From: a virus | Reading direction: 5' to 3' (one strand) | DNA: 20,959 nucleotides | IMG/VR virus record: IMGVR_UViG_3300043536_000227 | Span: 1 to 20,959 of that record | Position numbers and translations under genes: made by a program | In this document: one piece after another, positions 11,401 to 17,718 of the stretch | Numbering within the stretch: the first letter of the stretch is position 1 | Layout of the letters: each line of letters begins with the position of its first letter | The notes under the pieces: generated by a model | Seen by the model: only the letters and a program-made list of their open reading frames with translations | The model's database searches: none | Told to the model about the DNA's origin: nothing

Positions 11401-12363
11401 GTTGTACCATCCCGTGCCAGTCATGTTTTGACCGCTTACGCCAAGCGGTATCTGATAGCCGTTCACCAGCACGGTCAGCACGCCCTGAATCACTCCGACT
11501 CCTAACAGCACCTCCATTCGTGTCAGGTTCCCGTCGTTGCGGGCAAATACAACCGGCGGGTAGTACCAGGCTGTTCCGTACACCATCGGAACATAGTCGT
11601 TGTAACGTGCCTGGTTCACGGCCACAGCGGAACTTGTCCAGTTCTTGCCGTAGCCTCGTACCGCGATCACCGGCGGAATGTATTCGATTCCGCCGAACCG
11701 TGTGAACATTCCGCGCACCTGACAGTCCGTCGAAGTGTACCCGCACGACGTAAACGGCGTGCCGTTATTCAGCTTCCCGCAGCCCCCCCGCAGGCCGGCC
11801 GAGTAGCCGCACGGATAGTAAAGGGAATAGCTGTTCTCTGATCCCCCGCTAATGGCTTCCTGCTGTTGAGCGGGTGTTGACGGGAATGTCCAAGGGCACC
11901 GGCGCTGGATCCGTATTTCGGGCAGAAACACTCGCTGCAGGCTCATTCGGTTCGTTGCCGTTACGCGAAGCGTTGCTTCCTTGATCTGGTCCGGCGGGTT
12001 ACAGATTCCCTGGAATACAACCACGGCGTCCGTCAGCGCCGCGTTGTTCGGTAAGTCGTAAAACACGAAGCTGACGGTAATCTTGGCGCCTCGGAAGCCG
12101 GTACTCTGCTCGATCTCGGAAAAATAGGAATCCGCATTCGCCAGCAGTAATGTAATCGTTGGGCTTCCGTCCACACCCTGGTCCGACGCCGTCTGGATAT
12201 CGAATGCGCTGTGCTGCAACACGCGAGCGGCATAAGCGGTGGCTCCAACTGTGATGCCGTGCGTGCACCAGTGTTCGCTGTCTCCGTTCGGCAGCACACA
12301 GTCGAATATCACCAGCGGCGCATCGGTGACCGCACACTCCTTTAACTCAGAGACTGTTTGCAT
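8482..12363 (-). CDS. Tail-tip hub protein: gpL-like Fe-S domain fused to gpJ-like hub
   Basis: At 1293 residues this is the largest gene. The N-terminal ~230 residues resemble lambda gpL and the DUF2163/BR0599-type hub proteins: a beta-rich start followed by a cysteine cluster (Cys156, 185, 195, 207, 214) and MFTRFGG. The last two cysteines are seven apart, as in gpL, whose cysteines hold a 4Fe-4S cluster. Residues about 235-670 look like the gpJ hub core, with SNPVWILHDILRRSGW at 396-411 and GIRPGDVITVTYQKEGF at 624-640. A fibronectin type III-like module follows (about 745-842), then several beta-rich phage modules, one with the common pattern LQIDSEVLEVSAVSGGG. It overlaps the upstream gene by 17 bases and the downstream one by one. 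It should sit at the tail tip and contact the cell surface. Confidence 0.75.
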   Translation of the reverse strand: MQTVSELKECAVTDAPLVIFDCVLPNGDSEHWCTHGITVGATAYAARVLQHSAFDIQTASDQGVDGSPTITLLLANADSYFSEIEQSTGFRGAKITVSFVFYDLPNNAALTDAVVVFQGICNPPDQIKEATLRVTATNRMSLQRVFLPEIRIQRRCPWTFPSTPAQQQEAISGGSENSYSLYYPCGYSAGLRGGCGKLNNGTPFTSCGYTSTDCQVRGMFTRFGGIEYIPPVIAVRGYGKNWTSSAVAVNQARYNDYVPMVYGTAWYYPPVVFARNDGNLTRMEVLLGVGVIQGVLTVLVNGYQIPLGVSGQNMTGTGWYNMPTLGTRDGAFDLNFLNSSGQPAGDPYGGMAYLSVVVPNQISDGNSLPSVQVLVQGLLVPRYDSQGNQLTEAFTSNPVWILHDILRRSGWQSSEIDYSSVAAAAAYCDEPINSTDLNGNPISISRFRCNLVLQTRRSAGDVIRGIRNASRLYLTYGSGGILQINVENSIALQQPTQGPYSNSTESLNGGWPAYEFGDGTTSVSGILRKPTGEPNVVVSSRNIADTPNSLSIDFQDDLNGYQQDSYTVVDPDDVTLTGQQVTATLMAIGLPDYDQAARILKFNLDKSLQGNTYIQFETSVKGFGIRPGDVITVTYQKEGFNRQPFRVLKISPATNYRTAVITAQVHDDDWYLDSNGQDSSAPGANQQVTAAMGVPRPLLGSTVDANGLVQFGIAETDTTSSDGTIQANLAVSFVAPATATAAGPGVPLIGLAATIGPGGTLAANQVLYYAVSGEDAGGDEGSLSFIVTAVMTTDGSSATLTGLSFPPGASTFNVYRGTTPADLLRIASNQTMAKSFTDTGAQPQLIAPPDANFDHANFYWRMELQSEMAASTFSPTTLGNGNLQMGPNCYQGMTARVTRGTGAGQEAGIASNNGTTLTLTSALIVPPDATSYFVVAESGWHFGATTKSSPVSLIVPNQGGETLEVTGRSANASNVECPPLLSTVTRWQIGGSGSSDSAAPPLPFFGLGLGKGSGTLELSGVSFTSLTDTQTISAATLAVYYWDELQGATSFGLANAIGVSDTTLTLNAPGSAQAGSILQIDSEVLEVSAVSGGGVQYTVQRGVHSSSASAHAAQAAVFHLTGLTAVAGFPQGFFGSPYSGTWSFSVPLPDVRVASAQLYVTNQKGNSPTASACLTHTVDSGLRTLSGGQYSIQVEGFLSVDQSAAPALVVDAAHSVGDIYAVLGAAADAPVQLQLNVNGSAYCQLVFQANATISNDVSGQGLPPLAAGDQITLAVQSVGQTYPGADLSVIIRL

Positions 12364-13129
12364 AGAATATGTTCACCGTTGCGGAGTGATGATTCACGTC
12401 GGTGGACGTAAATGTGAACGCGTCATCGCGGAAACGCGCGTTCGCATAAACTCCGCCCGTCGTCCCAGTCTTATAACTCGATGGCGCCGGCTGCGCTTCC
12501 ACCTGCGGTCCAAACACGCTCACCGTAGTGCCTGCCGGCAATTCGATTCCGAACTCGATCGAGCTTGCCGTAGGGTCGCCCGTGCCGGTGATCTGGATGC
12601 GGCTCCATCGCGGGGTCAGCGCCGCCTGTGCCGAGTTGCTCGCGAACTGCAACTCGATCGTCGCTGGCTGGCTGCTGAACGCATACACGCTGAAGCAATA
12701 GGTGTAGTTGGTCGGAGCGTTCAGCGTCTGCGTCAGCGCCTGCGCGCCGCCTCCGGAGTTCGTCAATTGCCACCCGTTGCTGCCACCCAGTGGGTCCGCC
12801 ACGTCGCTGGTCTGAGTCAAAAACGGCGCTGCCGCCCACACGGCGTTCGTCAGATCCTCGCTCCAGGCGAGAAGGTTCGCTGCTGGGTCCAGGAACGTGA
12901 AGCTGTTGAGAGATCCTTCCATCGCCGTGAAGAACTGCTGTAGTGCAGCCAGCTCTATGTCGCTGAGGTTGGCGTACTGTATTTGCCACCCAACGGTCGC
13001 GCCGGTTGGGTCCGCCAGTTTGATCGAGCTTCCGTCTGCCGCCGCATTCACCACAGTCCGCGGTCTCCGGTGCTTCACAATCGGAAACTGGCTCACCACC
13101 CCGGTTACTAGCTGTGGATAGACATTCAT
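12347..13129 (-). CDS. gpM-like tail-tip protein with an inserted carbohydrate-binding-like domain
   Basis: The 260-residue product is a paralogue of the 119-residue protein encoded just upstream. The match covers the helix and strand before the insertion (LSDIELAALQQFFTAMEGS and FTFLDP here; LDETEMTALEQFLESNQGS and FSFTDP there) and the C-terminal strands (DDAFTFTSTDVNHHSATVNI here; SDAMDLTSMEEMRGQTSVTV there). Between FLDP and the last strands lie about 138 extra residues (about 85-222). They begin NLLAWSEDLTNAVW and end VFGPQVEAQPAPSSYKTGT, the opening and closing pattern of the sugar-binding-like beta-sandwich found in many phage structural proteins. The fold likely belongs to the gpM/DUF2460 tail-tip ring, with the insert facing outwards. 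The start is 4 bases from the preceding stop, after GGGGA. Confidence 0.7.
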   Translation of the reverse strand: MNVYPQLVTGVVSQFPIVKHRRPRTVVNAAADGSSIKLADPTGATVGWQIQYANLSDIELAALQQFFTAMEGSLNSFTFLDPAANLLAWSEDLTNAVWAAAPFLTQTSDVADPLGGSNGWQLTNSGGGAQALTQTLNAPTNYTYCFSVYAFSSQPATIELQFASNSAQAALTPRWSRIQITGTGDPTASSIEFGIELPAGTTVSVFGPQVEAQPAPSSYKTGTTGGVYANARFRDDAFTFTSTDVNHHSATVNIFYANSL

Positions 13130-13132
13130 TAG

Positions 13133-13492
13133 TTATCCCCGGTTTTCCTTCACCGTAACTGAGGTCTGGCCGCGCATTTCTTCCATCGAAGTCAGGTCCA
13201 TGGCATCGCTGGCGAAACTGCAATTGTTGTAAGTCTGGTTATCCCATGGGTCTGTGAAGGAAAAGCTGCCGAAGCTGCCCTGGTTCGACTCTAGAAACTG
13301 CTCCAGCGCAGTCATCTCCGTTTCGTCCAGCTCGTTCAGGCGAATCACCCATTGGTGTAGAGGTCCGGCGCAATCGCGGTATCGCTGTTCGCTGCCATCC
13401 ACAAATCGCACCACCTGGTTCTGAAATGTGACGGCTTTGGTCGCCGGATATTGCGCCACGGCGCTGGTTTTGAGTGTTGGGAATGAAGCCAT
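13133..13492 (-). CDS. Minor tail protein, lambda gpM-like (DUF2460 type)
   Basis: This 119-residue protein has the size of lambda gpM (109 residues) and lies right after the tape measure gene, the gpM position. Shared features are an N-terminal beta region with VVRFVDGSEQRYRD (gpM: VRFGDGYSQR), a central helix TEMTALEQFLESNQGSF, a short F-x-F-x-DPWDNQTY segment like the TPPYEW loop of gpM, and two C-terminal beta strands. In lambda, gpM takes part in building the tail-tip complex that starts tail polymerisation. The gene starts one base after the tape measure stop and is followed 3 bases later by its larger paralogue. The assignment combines position, size and pattern; overall sequence similarity to gpM is low. 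Confidence 0.65.
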   Translation of the reverse strand: MASFPTLKTSAVAQYPATKAVTFQNQVVRFVDGSEQRYRDCAGPLHQWVIRLNELDETEMTALEQFLESNQGSFGSFSFTDPWDNQTYNNCSFASDAMDLTSMEEMRGQTSVTVKENRG

Positions 13493-13493
13493 G

Positions 13494-14192
13494 TCACAGA
13501 TCGTTGATTACGTCGTTGATTGTGCTCATGTTCAACATCGCGCTGCGTACCGCCTGCGCGATATCGCCGCTACGGTCCAGGATCGATTGCGCGTCCATCG
13601 CCTGGACGTTCACCGTCACCTGCGGCGACGCCGTTCCGCTCTGCCCGGCGCCGCTTCCGGCGGCAGCCGCCGAAGAGCCGCCGCCTCCGGAGGTGCTCGC
13701 CGTCGTCGTGGTCCCCACCGCCGTATCGGCCAGGCGCGGCATCCCCAACTGGTCGTAGTCCGCCCCCGCCAGCCCGTTCGGCGTATCCGCGCTTACAAAG
13801 TCGATGGAAGAGGGCTGTTGATACTTCTCGAGTTGGGGCGGAGCCGAGTTGCCTCCGCCGAACAGTCCCATCAGGCCGCTCACCAGCGGAACAATCCCAA
13901 GCCCGCCTTCCAGAAACGTCGTCACCGCCGATTCAATCGTGCTTCCAGTCCCACCCGAGGTTTGCGCCGGACTCTCCGCGCCCGCTCTGGTGCTTGTGCC
14001 CACCGGAGTCGCCGCATAACTTTGGCTGTCCGCGGCGTCGCCCGTTGGCCCGAGTGCCACGCTTGCGGCGGCGTCTGCCAGCACGCCGCTGGTTGATCCC
14101 GCTATGGCGTTTGCGGCCGGCATCCCCGAAACATCCGTTCCGGCGGCCTCCGCGAAGAACCTAAGAAGTTGCTCTTGCGTTGTGCTGCTCAT
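13494..14192 (-). CDS. Very short tape measure-like protein
   Basis: The 232-residue product sits in the tape measure position, after the G/GT-like chaperone pair and overlapping its frameshifted end by 32 bases, just as H overlaps T in lambda. Its C-terminus (VNVQAMDAQSILDRSGDIAQ, then AVRSAMLNMSTINDVINDL) matches the conserved end of many tape measure proteins. The middle has a hydrophobic stretch LGIVPLVSGLMGLFGGG (about 101-117) and Gly/Ser/Ala/Thr-rich linkers. Tape measure proteins of siphophages usually run from about 600 to over 1500 residues and contain long helices; here those are missing. The gene could be a natural minimal form giving a very short tail, or the remnant of a deletion that kept the frame. 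Confidence 0.6.
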   Translation of the reverse strand: MSSTTQEQLLRFFAEAAGTDVSGMPAANAIAGSTSGVLADAAASVALGPTGDAADSQSYAATPVGTSTRAGAESPAQTSGGTGSTIESAVTTFLEGGLGIVPLVSGLMGLFGGGNSAPPQLEKYQQPSSIDFVSADTPNGLAGADYDQLGMPRLADTAVGTTTTASTSGGGGSSAAAAGSGAGQSGTASPQVTVNVQAMDAQSILDRSGDIAQAVRSAMLNMSTINDVINDL

Positions 14193-14870
14193 ACCTGAGT
14201 TCCGCTGCGAGTTCCTTTTCGAGAATGGCGAACGCTTCCACCTGTCGCGCGCTGAGGTGTTCTTCGTGCATCAGGCCCAGCCGCCTTCGAATGAAAAACT
14301 CCTCGACCGTTGTTTGGCTTTCCGCAGTGACCAACGACCTGGGACACGTGCCCAGACTTACCGCTCTGCGTGCCCACACCGGCGGCCCGTCCTTTTCGAC
14401 TGCGGGCAGCCACCCGCACCTGCGCTTGGCTTCCAGGCCGGATTTCCGGCAGACGTCGCACCTCCACCCGGCCTGGTTGGAAAACTGAAAATGGAAGGCG
14501 ACGATCAGTTTTTTCGTTCTGTTCCGCTCAGGCCGGTCTCGGCCTTGACGGCCGCTAGCGCTTCTCGAAACAGGTCCTCGGGTCCGCATTCCGCCAGCAC
14601 TGCCGGCGTTGCTTCCGCCCCATCCACTTCGAGGCCGGAGACTTCTACGAGGCCCCACATCAGGTACAGCCGGTCGACCTCCGCCTGCACCAGCGCCGCC
14701 TCCATTTTTTCTCCCGGCTCCTTGCCGGCCTCTAGAAACTCTGTTCGTCGGGCCAACTCCCGAACCTGCCGCATCAGTTCCATGCGCCGCGCAAAGGACA
14801 TTCGTGCGACGCGAAACCTGACTCCGGGCGCTATCTTCGAATCGACATCCTTCACACTCTCGTATGTCAT
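14161..14870 (-). CDS. Tail assembly chaperone, -1 frameshift product (gpGT-like)
   Basis: This is the predicted fusion made when ribosomes slip -1 at 14508-14514. It would contain the 121 residues of the upstream frame plus 115 more (from LIVAFHFQF to the TAG at 14161-14163), 236 in all. The downstream frame overlaps the upstream one, has no credible start codon or ribosome binding site near its beginning, and reads as a real protein: a Cys-rich section (CDVC, then Cys152 and Cys176 of the fusion) and a helical, charged C-terminus (LSARQVEAFAILEKELAAEL). In lambda the G and GT proteins bind the tape measure and recruit tube subunits; their ratio is set by frameshifting. The position between tube and tape measure genes fits that role. 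The join should be encoded as 14508..14870 followed by 14161..14508. Confidence 0.75.
14505..14870 (-). CDS. Tail assembly chaperone, zero-frame product (gpG-like)
   Basis: The 121-residue protein starts at the ATG at 14868-14870, two bases after the stop of the tube gene, and ends at TGA 14505-14507. An ATG-like start further upstream would lie inside the tube gene and is not needed. The protein is mostly helical and charged (RRMELMRQVRELARRTEFLE and AALVQAEVDRLYLMWGL), the usual character of gpG-type chaperones, with VSGLEVDG near the middle. It should be the more abundant of the two chaperone products. Overall family assignment rests on position, size, the overlap with a second frame and the slippery site, as gpG-type proteins are poorly conserved. 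Confidence 0.8.
   Translation of the reverse strand: MTYESVKDVDSKIAPGVRFRVARMSFARRMELMRQVRELARRTEFLEAGKEPGEKMEAALVQAEVDRLYLMWGLVEVSGLEVDGAEATPAVLAECGPEDLFREALAAVKAETGLSGTERKN
14508..14514 (-). promoter_or_regulatory. Programmed -1 ribosomal frameshift site (A AAA AAC)
   Basis: On the minus strand the zero frame reads CGA AAA AAC TGA, so the heptamer A AAA AAC is in the X-XXY-YYZ phase required for tandem -1 slippage, directly before the stop. After the slip, reading continues CTG ATC GTC into the 115-codon second frame. A stop right after the slippery codon is common at such sites. I could not identify a stimulatory hairpin or pseudoknot with confidence. Confidence 0.8.
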
Positions 14871-14872
14871 GC

Positions 14873-16039
14873 TTATCCAAACGCGACCGCGATTTCGTTG
14901 TCCACTGTGCCCTGCGCCCGCGACGGCTTGAATACCCACTGCAGCCGGTTCGCGCTGTCGTCAAACTGCGGAACTTCCGGGATCACGCTCTGTAAGTACA
15001 CGCCCATCACTTGGCCCTGCAGTTGGCCGAGTTGGAACATCACACTGATGGGTGCGCGCTGGCGCGCCGCCTGGTAGAGCGCTGGTGTTGCACTGTCAGT
15101 CTGGCTGTAGAGTCCGATCGATGCCTGCACGCTTCTCTGTCCCGCTGAGATCGCTTGCGGAAGGCTGAATCCGAATTCCCGCGACCGCGTGTCCAGCCCG
15201 TTCTTCAGCACCACCGATGCTTCCGTCACCGTGAAGAATTGCGCTGGTTCGGTTCCCAACCACGCCTCGCCCAGGTTGCCGGGCACGATCGAATAGTCGA
15301 ATGCCCCGATCCCCGGCTCCACCGGGAAGCTCATCAAATTGCCCGCCCCCGCCGTGAAGCTTGCGCTGTCCAGCACGTCCTGCGCGACGCCGCTAAAATG
15401 AAACTCGTGAAAGTCGCCGTTGATTTGAATCTCCATCTGATCTACCGCGGCGCCGCTCAGGATTCTCTGCACCGCGCTCGCCGGATCCCAGTAGTCGAAC
15501 ACGCTCGCGCTCGGCAACTCGGTCGCCGGCTGGTAAGTCACCGTGGCGCCGATCGTCGTTCCACTCGCCGGGGCCGCGGTAAACGGCGCATTGATTTGCA
15601 CCGTGTTCGGGTCCACCACTGCCGTCACAAATCGTATCTCTCCCCCGCTTGAGACCGCCTGGCTTACATTCAGCCCGTGAGGCGCCGCAAAACCCAGCGT
15701 CGTGCCCGAGTACGATGCCACCATCCCGCCATTGAATACCAGCGGCGCTGCGCCCAATGCCGCCTGAAACAACGGCCCGTACGCCGGACCGCCCGCTGCT
15801 TGCCAGCTCGTCATGTATGTCTGCAATTCGAAATTCGTGCGTCGCCGCCCGCCCGCCGGCAGTCCGGGAAATGTCCTGCTTCCTGTTTTGTCTTTCCGGC
15901 TCGTGACCTCGAGCTGCTGCTGAACGGTCAGTTTGAGCGCCGGAATCCGATTGCCTGCCACGATCGCCGCCACGCTGCCGTACGCGCTTTCCAGCGCCGT
16001 GTAGAAGCGATTTGCGTTTGAGGAAATGTAAGAGGCCAT
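14873..16039 (-). CDS. Major tail tube protein
   Basis: The 388-residue product fits a tail tube subunit by position (after the putative tail terminator, before the chaperone pair) and by composition: beta-rich, few charged runs, no membrane segment. The N-terminus (SSNANRFYTALESAYGSVAA) resembles tube proteins of tailed phages that start with a ...ALE..YG motif, and the TSRKDKTGSRTF segment and the GLPAGGRRRTNFELQTYMTS region are also typical. It is longer than a minimal tube protein (about 150-250 residues); the extra length around residues 95-175, with a strand-turn pattern (GFAAPHGLN, then FVTAVVDPNTVQI), may be an added surface domain. The start follows the upstream stop by one base (TAAGATG), indicating translational coupling. 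Confidence 0.75.
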   Translation of the reverse strand: MASYISSNANRFYTALESAYGSVAAIVAGNRIPALKLTVQQQLEVTSRKDKTGSRTFPGLPAGGRRRTNFELQTYMTSWQAAGGPAYGPLFQAALGAAPLVFNGGMVASYSGTTLGFAAPHGLNVSQAVSSGGEIRFVTAVVDPNTVQINAPFTAAPASGTTIGATVTYQPATELPSASVFDYWDPASAVQRILSGAAVDQMEIQINGDFHEFHFSGVAQDVLDSASFTAGAGNLMSFPVEPGIGAFDYSIVPGNLGEAWLGTEPAQFFTVTEASVVLKNGLDTRSREFGFSLPQAISAGQRSVQASIGLYSQTDSATPALYQAARQRAPISVMFQLGQLQGQVMGVYLQSVIPEVPQFDDSANRLQWVFKPSRAQGTVDNEIAVAFG

Positions 16040-16040
16040 C

Positions 16041-16541
16041 TTAGTTAATACTCACTCCAATCTCGAATGTCACCTTGGCCGTCTGCACGAAGTTCCTTCC
16101 CCCGCTCTTGACAGGCCCGAACATAACCTGATACCCGCCCGCATAGTACATTCCGCCACCCCAGTCTCCGCGGTTGTCATCCAGCGTCTGCGTCACCGCG
16201 CTTGTGTATAGCTCAACCGTGTCTTGCAGCCCGTCCACCCGGTCCTGCGAGTGACGCACCTCAATCGCCATCTGGGATACCCCGGAAAACGTCCGGAACT
16301 TCTCCACCAGTTGGTTCACGATTTTCTCGCAGTAGACGTTCACCGCCGGGTACTGTGTAGCGGTCGCCCGCTCCACCAGCTCGATCGCTACGTTCTCAGT
16401 GCGAATCTGTCCCGTCCCCAACGGTGCAACCGCTGTCTCGCCGCTCAGGGCTAACGCCTCCAGGCTCGGATTCACGCCGCTGGTCCCGGTTAGCAACTGT
16501 ACGGTCTTGGCCGTCACCGTGCTTCCAATCGTTGTCGGCAT
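16041..16541 (-). CDS. Putative tail terminator/completion protein (gpU-like position)
   Basis: This 166-residue protein starts at the ATG at 16539-16541, which overlaps the upstream TGA by one base; AGAGGGG precedes it at a suitable distance. The same frame is open much further upstream, but that part is the shadow of the upstream gene. The product is alpha/beta, with TENVAIELVERATATQYPAV, a helix EKIVNQLVEKFRTF, and C-terminal strands ending VKSGGRNFVQTAKVTFEIGV. Its place directly before the tube gene is that of tail terminators, which cap the tube and join it to the head. I do not recognise a specific family, so the role comes from position and size. Confidence 0.6.
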   Translation of the reverse strand: MPTTIGSTVTAKTVQLLTGTSGVNPSLEALALSGETAVAPLGTGQIRTENVAIELVERATATQYPAVNVYCEKIVNQLVEKFRTFSGVSQMAIEVRHSQDRVDGLQDTVELYTSAVTQTLDDNRGDWGGGMYYAGGYQVMFGPVKSGGRNFVQTAKVTFEIGVSIN

Positions 16542-17305
16542 CAGCCCCTCTGTATGATCCGCGCCAGTGTCTGCACGTAGTTTGGAGACTGTCCGCACCC
16601 CGGCCTGCGTCCCGTCGCGCTGATCCACACCGGCTGCACCCAGGCCGCCCCAACCTCGAGCGGCGAGTTGTTCTGCAGCGTCATGCCGTCGGGATCCCTG
16701 CCAACGTACACGTTCCAGCCGGTGGCGTTCGCCGGTGCCGGCCCGATTTGCGCCGAAAATGAGCTGGACGACGTCGTAATCGCCCCTGCAATCGCGCTCG
16801 CACCTTCTTCGTTCACCCGGTTCACCCAGGCTGCGGTCACGTAATAAATGTTGTCCGGCAAACTCCCGGGCGACGCGGCCAGTGCTGGTGTCGCCGCCCG
16901 CGGAACCGGTATTGATGCCATCCCGGCTCCGGCCTCGATCAGCCGCTCTCGATACGACACCGCCATCTGCTGGAACTGATCGCGCTTGCCCATGTACCGG
17001 TCGTTCAGTTGACTGCTGTACGCGTCGCTGTATACCAGCTCCAGCGTTCGGTAGGCGAACCACAGCTTGAGCGCCGCCGTTACCACCACGTCTTCCAATT
17101 TCGGTTTCACCACCGCCCACAACAGGCGATCCGCCGGACTCGTCCTCTTCAGCAATGCATGCAGGTCCAGACCGATTTCTTCGTGCGCCATTTCCAGCTT
17201 GTGCGTGACATCGATCCCCTCGATGCTGGCCACGCTTTGCAACTGCGAGTCCAGCATCGCCAGGTGTTCGATGCTGCAAGGAGGTCCGTCCGTGAATAGT
17301 GCCAT
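16541..17305 (-). CDS. Putative head-tail connector protein with C-terminal fibronectin III-like module
   Basis: The 254-residue product has two parts. Residues 1-128 are helical (IDVTHKLEMAHEEIGLDLHA, then ALKLWFAYRTLELVYSDAYS, then KRDQFQQMAVSYRERLIEAG), as in head-completion or adaptor proteins that dock on the portal. Residues about 137-235 are a beta-sandwich of fibronectin III type (IYYVTAAWVNRVNEEGAS, then GWNVYVGRDPDG) that resembles a module in the tip hub protein. Its location between the coat gene and the tail genes supports a head-tail junction role. It starts 4 bases after the upstream stop and shares one base with the next gene. No named family is recognised. Confidence 0.6.
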   Translation of the reverse strand: MALFTDGPPCSIEHLAMLDSQLQSVASIEGIDVTHKLEMAHEEIGLDLHALLKRTSPADRLLWAVVKPKLEDVVVTAALKLWFAYRTLELVYSDAYSSQLNDRYMGKRDQFQQMAVSYRERLIEAGAGMASIPVPRAATPALAASPGSLPDNIYYVTAAWVNRVNEEGASAIAGAITTSSSSFSAQIGPAPANATGWNVYVGRDPDGMTLQNNSPLEVGAAWVQPVWISATGRRPGCGQSPNYVQTLARIIQRG

Positions 17306-17309
17306 ACCC

Positions 17310-17642
17310 TTATGCCTGGTTTTTGGCGCGTTTCCCCGCGTCCTGGATTTTGTTCCATTCCGTCACCGGCAGGAACGTCATCTGCACCCTCGCCGCCGCC
17401 ATGGCTTCATCCGCCGCTTGCTTGGCTTTGGCGCGCGCCTCGCGAAAGGCCGCTGCGTCCGCCTCCTTCGCCAGCCGCGCCGACCCTTCCACAATCAACT
17501 TCGCTGCCAGTGCTGGCGTCACTTCGGTTAGCCTGCCCGCGGTGCCCCCATCCGGTGTTTCGCAGCTCTCCACCACCGGAAACGGATCGGCGATCTTCGC
17601 TTGCGTGTCCCGTATCTTCTGGTAGTACAGTCTTAGATCCAT
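17310..17642 (-). CDS. Small phage protein of unknown function
   Basis: This is a 110-residue product with a strong ribosome binding site (AGGAGG, 5 bases before the ATG at 17640-17642). It begins MDLRLYYQKIRDTQAKIADP, has a short middle section with ETPDGGTAGRLTEVTPALAA, and then a helix rich in Ala, Lys and Arg (about 55-90). Proteins of this kind and place, right after the coat gene, occur in many phages and may be head decoration or connector components, but nothing here decides it. It lies 76 bases after the coat gene, behind a stem-loop, and 4 bases before the putative connector gene. Confidence 0.7.
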   Translation of the reverse strand: MDLRLYYQKIRDTQAKIADPFPVVESCETPDGGTAGRLTEVTPALAAKLIVEGSARLAKEADAAAFREARAKAKQAADEAMAAARVQMTFLPVTEWNKIQDAGKRAKNQA

Positions 17643-17663
17643 TCCGCCCTCCTGGCGTCTTGT

Positions 17664-17701
17664 GCGGGCCGGCTGACCGCTTTCCTCCGCCGCCGGCCCG
17701 C
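17664..17701. repeat. Stem-loop downstream of the coat gene
   Basis: GCGGGCCGGC (17664-17673) and its perfect complement GCCGGCCCGC (17692-17701) form a 10-bp stem with an 18-base loop, in the gap after the coat gene stop. No U-run follows on the minus strand, so complete termination is unlikely; 3'-end protection or partial attenuation of the coat mRNA is possible. Confidence 0.55.
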
Positions 17702-17718
17702 TTCATGGCTCTGCCTCG

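Noticed and set aside
14508-14964. Independent start of the 267-residue frame inside the tube gene
   Set aside because: Its first part is Arg/Gly/Ser-rich shadow of the tube and chaperone genes; only the part after the slippery site looks like protein.
16544-17279. Upstream extension of the tail terminator frame to a 412-residue protein
   Set aside because: The extra part is a shadow of the connector gene, which has a coherent fold pattern; an ATG overlapping the connector stop with a nearby AGAGGGG decides the start.
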